Source: Vermiculatibacterium agrestimuris (lineage in GTDB: Bacteria > Bacillota > Clostridia > Oscillospirales > Oscillospiraceae). Taken from it: a DNA stretch of 64,000 nt. Each line of letters starts with the position of its first letter. Positions within the stretch are counted from its first letter, which is position 1. The notes beneath the pieces were generated by a model. That model had not been told where the DNA came from, did no database searches, and worked only from the letters and a program-made list of their open reading frames with translations. The position numbers were made by a program, and so were the translations under genes. Positions 23,092 to 29,426 of this stretch are shown here, one piece after another. The stretch lies in contig NZ_CALPCU010000011.1 in assembly GCF_943193085.1 (NCBI RefSeq), positions 8,962 through 72,961 on the forward strand. Direction: 5' to 3'.

Positions 23092-24294
23092 ATGGCGGTA
23101 CGAAGTGTGATAAATCTGCTCCGGGGCAGCGTGCGCCTGGAGGTGACCGGGGCCTTTCCGGAGCGGTTTTTGAACCTGTGCGCCCAGCAGGGAACAGCCT
23201 TTTGGGCGGTGGACTGGCCGGACAGCCACACCCTCCGCCTGACGGTGGCCTGGCAGGACAGGGAGGGCCTGGAGGAATTGGGAGAGCGGACGGGCTGCAC
23301 TGTGGCCGAGGCGGGGAGAAAGGGAATGCCCCCCTTCCTGCTGCGGTTCAAAAAGCGGTACGCCCTGCTGGCGGGGCTGGCTCTGGCCCTGCTGGCGGTG
23401 TGCTTTCTGGGGCGGTTTGTCATGGTGGTGGATGTGGAGGGCAACGAGCAGGTGCCCACCGCCGTCATCCTTACCGAGCTGCGGCGGCTGGGGCTCCATC
23501 CCGGGGTCTACGGCCCCAGCCTCAACGTCAAGGACATCTCCAACGAGGCCCTGCTGCAGCTGGACGACCTGTCCTGGATGGCGGTGAATCTCCACGGTAT
23601 CCGGGCCCAGGTGGTGGTGCGGGAGAAGATCCCCAAGCCGGAGCTGCTGGACGAGACCGTCCTGGGGGACATCGTCTCCGAGGCGGCGGGCATCGTCACC
23701 CGGGTGGAGGCGTGGTCGGGAGATCCGGCGGTGGAGGTGGGGGACACCGTTCTTGCCGGAGAGGTGCTTATCCGGGGCTCGGTGCGGATGGATCCCCCCC
23801 AGTACAGCGAGCGGGAGCCGTTGTGGATGAGCGTCCGGGCCATGGGACGGGTGGAAGGGCGCACCTGGCGCACCCTCACCGCCGCCATTCCGCTGACGGC
23901 GGAGGTGAAGGCCGCCGCCGGCGACGAAAAAAAGGGGTGGTGGATCACAATTTTGGGTCAAAGGGTCAATTTTTACCAAAATAGTGGAATTCCCTTTGAA
24001 AGATATGATAGAATAAGCAGGACATGGGAAGTGAAGCTCCCCGGCGGCGCCCTGCCCCTGGTTTTGGGCAGAGAGACCTGGCGGAGCTACGAGACGGCGG
24101 AGGCGTCCATCGACCCCGCCGCCGCCCAGGCCATGCTGGAGCAGCAGCTGCTGACGCGGCTGGATCAGCTGCTGGGCGACACGGGCCGGGAGGTGAGCCA
24201 CAGCTTCTCCGCCGTGGAGGAGGACGGGCTTTTGAAGGTCACCCTCACCGCCGAATGTGAAGAGGAGCTGGGACGCTTCGTTCCCGCCTCGTGA
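23092..24294 (+). CDS. yqfD: Sporulation protein YqfD
   Basis: The 400-residue YqfD family protein (stage IV related) is required for efficient sporulation. It has a cytoplasmic N-terminal region, one transmembrane segment at about residues 90-108 (LLAGLALALLAVCFLG) and a large extracytoplasmic part. A FtsQ/POTRA-like stretch (VMVVDVEGNEQVPTAVILTE) leads into a beta-rich domain. The order yqfC-yqfD-phoH is conserved across spore-forming Firmicutes. GAGGTGAGG precedes the ATG. Confidence 0.92.
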   Translation: MAVRSVINLLRGSVRLEVTGAFPERFLNLCAQQGTAFWAVDWPDSHTLRLTVAWQDREGLEELGERTGCTVAEAGRKGMPPFLLRFKKRYALLAGLALALLAVCFLGRFVMVVDVEGNEQVPTAVILTELRRLGLHPGVYGPSLNVKDISNEALLQLDDLSWMAVNLHGIRAQVVVREKIPKPELLDETVLGDIVSEAAGIVTRVEAWSGDPAVEVGDTVLAGEVLIRGSVRMDPPQYSEREPLWMSVRAMGRVEGRTWRTLTAAIPLTAEVKAAAGDEKKGWWITILGQRVNFYQNSGIPFERYDRISRTWEVKLPGGALPLVLGRETWRSYETAEASIDPAAAQAMLEQQLLTRLDQLLGDTGREVSHSFSAVEEDGLLKVTLTAECEEELGRFVPAS

Positions 24295-24322
24295 CAAGGA
24301 TTTACAAAGGAGAGACCAGACA

Positions 24323-25297
24323 TTGACGGAACAGACGATTTCCATAGAGCGGCTGGAGGAGGCGGTGAACCTCTTCGGCTCTCTGGACGAGAATGTAAAG
24401 CTGATCGAAAAGGAGCTGGGGGTCTCGGTGGTGAACCGGGCCGGAGAGCTGAAGATCTCCGGTGAGGATGGCGAGGCCGTGCTCCACGCCGTTCAGGCGG
24501 TGGAAGGCCTTCTGAAGGTCATCGGCCGGGGGGAGACCATCACCGAGCAGAACGTGCGCTATATCCTCAATCTGGTAAAGGCGGGCCACGCCGACAAGAT
24601 CGGCGAGCTCTCCAACGACGTGCTGTGCGTCACCGCCAAGGGAAAGCCCATCAAGTCCAAGACCTTGGGCCAAAAGCGGTATGTGGAGGCCATCCGCAAA
24701 AACCTGGTGACCCTGGGCATCGGCCCTGCCGGCACGGGCAAGACCTATCTGGCGGTGGCCGCCGCCGTGGCCGCCTTCCGGGCAGGGGAGGTCAACCGCA
24801 TCATCCTCACCCGCCCCGCCGTGGAGGCGGGGGAGCGGCTGGGCTTCCTGCCCGGCGACCTCCAGAGCAAGGTGGATCCCTACCTGCGGCCCCTCTATGA
24901 CGCCCTGTTTGAAATGCTGGGGGCGGAGACTTACCAGAAATACGTGGAGCGGGGCAACATCGAGGTGGCCCCTCTGGCCTATATGCGCGGCCGCACCCTG
25001 GACGACAGCTTTATCATCCTGGACGAGGCCCAGAACACCTCCCGGGAGCAGATGAAGATGTTCCTGACGAGAATGGGCTTCGGCTCCAAGATCGTCATCA
25101 CCGGCGACGTGACCCAGATCGACCTGCCGGGAGATCAGGTCAGCGGCCTGAAGGAGGCCATGCGGGTCTTAAAGGGCGTGGAGGACATCGCCATCTGCAC
25201 CCTCACCGGGGCCGACGTGGTGCGTCATGTCATCGTCCAGCGGATCATCAAGGCCTACGAGCAGGACGAGGAGCGGCGGAAGCGGGACAGGCGTTAA
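24323..25297 (+). CDS. phoH: PhoH family ATPase
   Basis: This 324-residue PhoH-like P-loop ATPase is probably involved in RNA metabolism alongside YbeY. An N-terminal KH-like part (about residues 1-95) precedes the Walker A GIGPAGTGKTYLAV, LTRPAVEAGE, GFLPGDL, Walker B FIILDEAQNT and the sensor region ITGDVTQIDLP. The TTG at 24323, eight bases after AAAGGAGAG, gives the family length. The longer frame from 24257 overlaps yqfD and is rejected. The stop overlaps the stop of a convergent small gene by four bases. Confidence 0.92.
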   Translation: MTEQTISIERLEEAVNLFGSLDENVKLIEKELGVSVVNRAGELKISGEDGEAVLHAVQAVEGLLKVIGRGETITEQNVRYILNLVKAGHADKIGELSNDVLCVTAKGKPIKSKTLGQKRYVEAIRKNLVTLGIGPAGTGKTYLAVAAAVAAFRAGEVNRIILTRPAVEAGERLGFLPGDLQSKVDPYLRPLYDALFEMLGAETYQKYVERGNIEVAPLAYMRGRTLDDSFIILDEAQNTSREQMKMFLTRMGFGSKIVITGDVTQIDLPGDQVSGLKEAMRVLKGVEDIAICTLTGADVVRHVIVQRIIKAYEQDEERRKRDRR

Positions 25298-25470
25298 TCC
25301 CGGCAGGCTTCGGCCAGCTTCAGCCCCAGCTGAAGACCCTGGTAGAAGGAATACAAGCCGTGGGCCTGGACGGGGTCGTGGACGATGTGCTCCGGCCAGA
25401 AGGCCGGGTTGGGCGGGGTGACGAAATACTGATACAGCTCATCTACCACATCGGGGATCAGTTCTTTCAT
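25294..25470 (-). CDS. 58-residue protein divergent from the XRE-YbeY gene
   Basis: The small acidic-aromatic protein begins MKELIPDVVDELYQYF and ends with YQGLQLGLKLAEACRD. It has no signal or membrane segment. I do not recognise it. AGGAG lies eight bases before the ATG, and an ideal promoter (TTGACA, 17 bases, TATAAT) sits upstream, so expression is likely. It is inserted in antisense between phoH and ybeY, which are normally adjacent. It is divergent from an XRE regulator with shared operator-like repeats, as in small regulator-partner modules. Function unknown. Confidence 0.65.
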   Translation of the reverse strand: MKELIPDVVDELYQYFVTPPNPAFWPEHIVHDPVQAHGLYSFYQGLQLGLKLAEACRD

Positions 25471-25484
25471 AGAGAAAACTCCTG

Positions 25485-25519
25485 ACACGATATTATTATC
25501 GTGTTCATTATACACGATA
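25485..25519. promoter_or_regulatory. Palindromic operator with a third half-site
   Basis: ACACGATA (25485-25492), four bases, TATCGTGT (25497-25504) is a perfect palindrome. A third ACACGATA lies at 25512-25519. GACACG/CGTGTC-like ends extend the symmetry to 25534. The sites surround the -10 of the minus-strand promoter, the standard layout for an autoregulating XRE repressor. Confidence 0.7.
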
Positions 25520-25535
25520 ACAGGATACGTGTCAA
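25507..25535 (-). promoter_or_regulatory. Consensus promoter of the 58-residue gene
   Basis: On the minus strand TTGACA (25535-25530), 17 bases, TATAAT (25512-25507): both hexamers match consensus exactly. An operator half-site lies in the spacer and a palindrome lies just downstream. A plus-strand promoter for the XRE-YbeY gene must overlap this region, but I could not define it. Confidence 0.85.
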
Positions 25536-25554
25536 CGGGGGGAGGAAAGAAAAA

Positions 25555-26262
25555 ATGATTTTTAATGAGAGACTGCGGGCGCTTCGAAAAGAAAGGGGAT
25601 GGACACAGCCGCAAACTGCGGAAAAGCTGTCTATCGCCTATCGGAATTATCAGCGTTTGGAGGCCGACGGGAACACCCCCAACTTTGCCAATCTGGTGCA
25701 GATCGCCGACCTGTTCGGTGTGTCCATGGACTATCTGGCGGGTCGCACCGATAACTGGGAGGTCAACCGGGGGGCAGGCCACAGAGTCCTCCTCTCCTCC
25801 GAACTGGAGGAGGAGACCACCGAAATAGAGGCCCTGCTCCGGCAGGTCATCCCCGCCGCCCTGGCGGCGGAAGGGGTGGACATGCCCTGTGAGGTGGACG
25901 TGCTCCTCACCGACGGCGCCGGCATCCACGCCATCAACCTGGCCCAGCGCGGGGTGGACGCCCCCACCGATGTGCTCAGCTTCCCCATGCTGGAGCTGGC
26001 CCCGGGGGACAAGCCCTCGCCGGCCGACGCCGATCCCGGCACGGGTCTGGTTCCCCTGGGGGATATGGTTCTGAACCTTGACAGGGTGAAGAGCCAGGGA
26101 GAGGAATACGGCCACGGCCCCAAGCGGGAGGCGGCCTATCTGGCGGTACATTCCGTGCTCCACCTGCTGGGCTATGACCACATGGACGAAGGGCCCATGA
26201 AGGCCCAGATGCGCACGCGGGAAGAGGCCATCCTGGCCCAGCTGGGCATTACGAGAGGATAG
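25555..26262 (+). CDS. ybeY: XRE helix-turn-helix domain fused to YbeY endoribonuclease
   Basis: One uninterrupted 235-residue frame joins two proteins. Residues 1-72 are a complete Cro/C1-type regulator ending in DYLAGRTDNWEVNR, where free-standing relatives normally stop. Residues about 75-235 are YbeY, the metal-dependent endoribonuclease of 16S rRNA maturation. They include GVDAPTDVLSFPM and the zinc motif HSVLHLLGYDH (His199, His203, His209). There is no ATG, GTG or TTG near the junction (25760-25800) to start YbeY alone, although GGGAGG at 25757-25762 may be its old ribosome site. ATG 25555 follows GGGGGGAGG. Gene order phoH-ybeY-era is conserved. Confidence 0.85.
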   Translation: MIFNERLRALRKERGWTQPQTAEKLSIAYRNYQRLEADGNTPNFANLVQIADLFGVSMDYLAGRTDNWEVNRGAGHRVLLSSELEEETTEIEALLRQVIPAALAAEGVDMPCEVDVLLTDGAGIHAINLAQRGVDAPTDVLSFPMLELAPGDKPSPADADPGTGLVPLGDMVLNLDRVKSQGEEYGHGPKREAAYLAVHSVLHLLGYDHMDEGPMKAQMRTREEAILAQLGITRG

Positions 26263-26268
26263 AGAGAT

Positions 26269-27330
26269 ATGGAAGAAAAACGCCTGCCGGAAAAGCAGAG
26301 GGATCTGAACCTGGACTTCATCCGGGGCCTGGCCGCCTTTTTGGTCATCGCCGTCCACTTTATGATGATGAGCGAGTTCTACTACCAGACCATGGCGGGG
26401 GGACGGATGTATCTGCTGGGCTGTGTGCGCATGGCCTTTATGAACTGCGTGCCCCTGTTCCTCCTTCTCAGCGGCTATTTGTGCTGTGAGAAGAAGCTGT
26501 CCAAGGGCTACTACCTGGGGGTGCTCCGGGTGGTGGTGGCCTATCTGCTGTGCAGCGGCGTGAGCGTCTTCTACCGCTGGTGGCGGCTGGGGGAGGAGAT
26601 GAGCCTGCTCCACGCCGGGCGCATGGTGCTGGACTACTCCGGCATTGCCACCGGATGGTACATTGAGATGTATCTGGGCCTGTTCCTGCTCATCCCCTTC
26701 CTCAACATGCTCTGGAGAGGGGCGGAGAGCAAGGGGGCCCGCAAGGCCCTCATTGTCACCCTGCTGGTTTTGGCCAGCCTTCCGGTGCTGGTGAATGTCA
26801 GGTACAGCATCCTGCCCGACTGGTGGAAGGGGATCTATCCCCTGGCCTACTACTTCCTGGGGGCCTGGTTCCGTACCTATGATACCCGCATCTCCTGGGG
26901 CAAGGGGCTTCTGGGCTTCCTGGCCGCCGTCGCCGCCGGCGGGGCACTGGTCTATGTCACCAGCCGGAACCAGATGTTCGTCTGGACGGAGGCCACCGAC
27001 TGGGCGGGGCCCACGGTGGTGTGCTCGGCCTGCCTGCTGTTCCTCGTGCTCCGGCAGATCAGGTTGGACGGACTTCCCGGAGGTGTGAAGTGGTGCATTG
27101 CCAAAGGCTCGGAGCTGTCGCTGAACATCTACCTGGTGTCCTGGTGCTTCGACAACGCCTTTTACCCCGTCCTGTGGGAGAAAGTCCCCGATTTCATGGC
27201 CCGGATGCCCTTCTTCCCGGTGATGACCCTGGCGGTCTACCTCTGCTCGGCGGTGGTGGCCCAGGTTCTGGAATGGGTGGGCGGCTGGATCGTGAAAGGG
27301 GTGAAAAAGCCCCTGGAGAAATTGCTCTGA
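26269..27330 (+). CDS. Acyltransferase 3 family membrane protein
   Basis: This 353-residue protein has about ten transmembrane segments and the acyltransferase-3 opening LDFIRGLAAFLVIAVHF, including the conserved His. Members O-acetylate or O-acylate sugars and cell-surface polymers. The substrate cannot be read from sequence; WecH- or OatA-like roles are both possible, and there is no extracytoplasmic SGNH domain. It lies six bases after ybeY and 17 before era, so it interrupts the classic ybeY-era order and is probably cotranscribed. Confidence 0.85.
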   Translation: MEEKRLPEKQRDLNLDFIRGLAAFLVIAVHFMMMSEFYYQTMAGGRMYLLGCVRMAFMNCVPLFLLLSGYLCCEKKLSKGYYLGVLRVVVAYLLCSGVSVFYRWWRLGEEMSLLHAGRMVLDYSGIATGWYIEMYLGLFLLIPFLNMLWRGAESKGARKALIVTLLVLASLPVLVNVRYSILPDWWKGIYPLAYYFLGAWFRTYDTRISWGKGLLGFLAAVAAGGALVYVTSRNQMFVWTEATDWAGPTVVCSACLLFLVLRQIRLDGLPGGVKWCIAKGSELSLNIYLVSWCFDNAFYPVLWEKVPDFMARMPFFPVMTLAVYLCSAVVAQVLEWVGGWIVKGVKKPLEKLL

Positions 27331-27347
27331 AAGAGAGGATCACCTGA

Positions 27348-28247
27348 ATGAAGGCACAAAAGACCAAGGCCGGCATGATCGCCGTGGTGGGCCGGCCCAA
27401 TGTGGGCAAGTCCACCCTCACCAACACCCTGGTGGGGGAGAAGATCGCCATCGTTTCCAACAAGCCCCAGACCACCCGCAACCGCATCTGCGCCGTGGTC
27501 AACCGGGGGGAGAGCCAGTTCGTGTTCATGGACACCCCCGGCCTCCACAAGGCCCGCACCCGGCTGGGAGACTATATGGTGGGGGTGGTGCGCCAGAGCG
27601 TCAGCGACGTGGACGCCGCCCTGCTGCTGGTGGAGCCTATCCCCAACGTAGGCGGGCCGGAGGAGGAGCTGATAGAGCGGCTGGAGAGCGCGAAGATCTC
27701 CACGGTGCTGGTCATCAACAAGATCGACACGGTGAAGAAGGAAGAGCTTCTCTCCGTCATCGCCGCCTATACGGAAAACCACAGCTTCGCCGCCGTGGTG
27801 CCCATCTCCGCCAAGGAGGGGGAAGGGGTGAGCGACCTTCTCTCCCTGCTGGAGGACTACCTTCCGGCCGGGCCTTGGCTCTTCCCCGAGGGGATGGTCA
27901 CCGACCAGCCCGAGCGGCAGGTCTGCGCTGAGATTTTGCGGGAGAAGCTTCTCCTGTGCCTGGATAAGGAGGTGCCCCACGGCACCGCGGTGGAGCTGAC
28001 CAAGTTTTCTGAGCGGGAGGACGAGGTCATTGAGTGCGACGCCACGATCTACTGCGAGAAGGACAGCCATAAGGGCATCATCATCGGCAAAAAGGGCGCC
28101 ATGCTCAAAAAGATCTCCACCCTGGCCCGGGAGGATATGGAAAAATTTATGGGCGGGAAAATTTACCTGCAGACCTGGGTAAAGGTGAAGGAAAATTGGA
28201 GAGATAACGTCAATCTCATCCACAATTTCGGTTACCGGGAAGACTGA
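27348..28247 (+). CDS. era: GTPase Era
   Basis: Era binds the 3' end of 16S rRNA and couples 30S assembly to growth. The 299-residue product has G1 GRPNVGKSTLTN, the switch sequence TTRN, G3 DTPGLH and G4 NKID, and a C-terminal KH domain with IIIGKKGAMLKKI. The length is typical. It sits with ybeY, yqzL and recO as in Bacillus, and YbeY and Era act on the same rRNA region. GAGAGGATC precedes the ATG. Confidence 0.96.
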   Translation: MKAQKTKAGMIAVVGRPNVGKSTLTNTLVGEKIAIVSNKPQTTRNRICAVVNRGESQFVFMDTPGLHKARTRLGDYMVGVVRQSVSDVDAALLLVEPIPNVGGPEEELIERLESAKISTVLVINKIDTVKKEELLSVIAAYTENHSFAAVVPISAKEGEGVSDLLSLLEDYLPAGPWLFPEGMVTDQPERQVCAEILREKLLLCLDKEVPHGTAVELTKFSEREDEVIECDATIYCEKDSHKGIIIGKKGAMLKKISTLAREDMEKFMGGKIYLQTWVKVKENWRDNVNLIHNFGYRED

Positions 28248-28323
28248 GAAGCGCAAAATTTCCCTGACATGTTTTTCGGCGTGTCAGGCAAGCTAACTCC
28301 AGAGAAAAAAGGAGGGCTTGTCC

Positions 28324-28431
28324 ATGACTGCCGAGACCGCATGGAACATCTTCATTGCCACGGGACTTCCCGAGGCGTATACTGTCTACTGCCGGCTGAA
28401 GGAGGAGGAGCGTCAGGCCAAAAGCGCCTGA
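28324..28431 (+). CDS. yqzL: YqzL-like 35-residue protein
   Basis: The tiny protein MTAETAWNIFIATGLPEAYT (first 20 residues) fits the YqzL family, whose members have a W-N-x-F-x-x-T-G core and lie between era and recO in Bacillus. The match here is in both sequence pattern and position. AAGGAGG lies eight bases before the ATG. The role is unknown in all species. Its last codons contain the Shine-Dalgarno-like GGAGGAGG and the 5' arm of a hairpin that may serve recO. Most gene finders miss it. Confidence 0.75.
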   Translation: MTAETAWNIFIATGLPEAYTVYCRLKEEERQAKSA

Positions 28432-28434
28432 CGC
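28410..28434 (+). promoter_or_regulatory. Hairpin between a Shine-Dalgarno and the recO start
   Basis: GCGTCAGGC (28410-28418) pairs exactly with GCCTGACGC (28426-28434). GGAGGAGGA ends at 28409 and the recO ATG is at 28444. Without folding the ribosome site is 34 bases from the start. With the hairpin formed the effective distance is nine bases. No other Shine-Dalgarno precedes recO. Confidence 0.6.
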
Positions 28435-28443
28435 CCGATACAT

Positions 28444-29196
28444 ATGGCGCATTTGGTGACGCGGGGCCTGGTGCTCCGGGAGGTCAACTACAAAGAGAGC
28501 GACAAGATCCTTACCGTCCTGGCGGAGGGTCAGGGCAAGCGCACCGTGAAGGCCCAGGGCTGCCGGAGGAAGAACAGTCCTCTGGCGGCCCCGTCCCAGC
28601 TTTTGGTCTATTCCGAAATGACCTGGTTTGACTATCAGGATCGCTGGAGCCTGAAGGAGGCCGCCACCCTCCATGAGTTTCGGGGGGTGCGGGAGGACTT
28701 GGACAAGCTGGCGCTGGGCTCCTATTTTGCCGAGGTGGCGGAGGCGGTGGCCGAAGAGGGCGTGGAGACGCCGGGACTTTTGTCCTTGACGCTCAACTCC
28801 CTCTACGCCATGGACAAGCTGCGCCTTCCCCTGGAGCAGATCAAGGCCGCCTTCGAGATCAAGCTGTGCTGTCTGGCGGGGTATGAGCCGCTGCTGGATG
28901 CCTGCGCCGTGTGCGGCGTGGAGCCCACCCAGCCCCGGCTGAACCTGTCCGAGGGGGTGCTCCACTGCGCCCGGTGCCGGGAGGAGCTGGGGGATGTGGG
29001 CATCTCCATGCCCCTGGACGGCCCCTCTTTGGCCGCCATGCGGCATGTGGCCTATGGCGAGGCCAAGCGGCTTTTCTCCTTCCGGCTGGAGGGGGAGAGC
29101 ATGGGCCGCTTCACCGGGGCGGCGGAGAGCTTTCTGCTGACCCAGCTGGAGCGGGGGTTCCGCACGCTGGATTTTTATAAATCACTGCAGGTCTGA
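28444..29196 (+). CDS. recO: DNA repair protein RecO
   Basis: RecO helps load RecA on SSB-coated single-stranded DNA. The 250-residue protein has the N-terminal OB domain (VTRGLVLREVNYKESDKILT) and a four-Cys zinc site (CAVCG and CARC, residues about 156-180) in the helical C-terminal domain. The start fits the family. It lacks a normally spaced ribosome site; see the hairpin at 28410-28434. It follows era-yqzL as in Bacillus, and feoA begins 13 bases later. Confidence 0.93.
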   Translation: MAHLVTRGLVLREVNYKESDKILTVLAEGQGKRTVKAQGCRRKNSPLAAPSQLLVYSEMTWFDYQDRWSLKEAATLHEFRGVREDLDKLALGSYFAEVAEAVAEEGVETPGLLSLTLNSLYAMDKLRLPLEQIKAAFEIKLCCLAGYEPLLDACAVCGVEPTQPRLNLSEGVLHCARCREELGDVGISMPLDGPSLAAMRHVAYGEAKRLFSFRLEGESMGRFTGAAESFLLTQLERGFRTLDFYKSLQV

Positions 29197-29209
29197 GGAG
29201 GAGATACCC

Positions 29210-29425
29210 ATGACCTTGGATAAAGGAGCGGCAGGAGAGAGCTACACCGTGGAAAAAATGAACCTGCCCGAGCAGGTGGAGCACCGCCTGGAGGCCCTGG
29301 GGATGACCCTGGGCACCCGGGTGTGTGTGCTGGGCAGCAAGGATAAGGGCACCCTCATTCTCAAGGTGCGGGGTACCCGGTTCGCCATAGGCCGGGGCAT
29401 CACGGGAAAGATCGAGGTGGCTTGA
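29210..29425 (+). CDS. feoA: Ferrous iron transport protein FeoA
   Basis: The 71-residue SH3-like FeoA has the typical LPEQVEHRLEALGMTLGTRV and C-terminal AIGRGITGKIEV. FeoA assists FeoB in ferrous iron uptake. GAGGAGATACCC precedes the ATG. FeoB starts one base after its stop, so translation is probably coupled. No third gene of FeoC type is present. Placement directly behind recO, without a clear promoter, suggests read-through from the housekeeping operon or an undetected iron-controlled start. Confidence 0.92.
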   Translation: MTLDKGAAGESYTVEKMNLPEQVEHRLEALGMTLGTRVCVLGSKDKGTLILKVRGTRFAIGRGITGKIEVA

Positions 29426-29426
29426 C

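Noticed and set aside
25294..26613. 439-codon minus-strand frame running through ybeY and the acyltransferase
   Set aside because: Only the last 58 codons have a ribosome site and promoter; the rest is antisense shadow.
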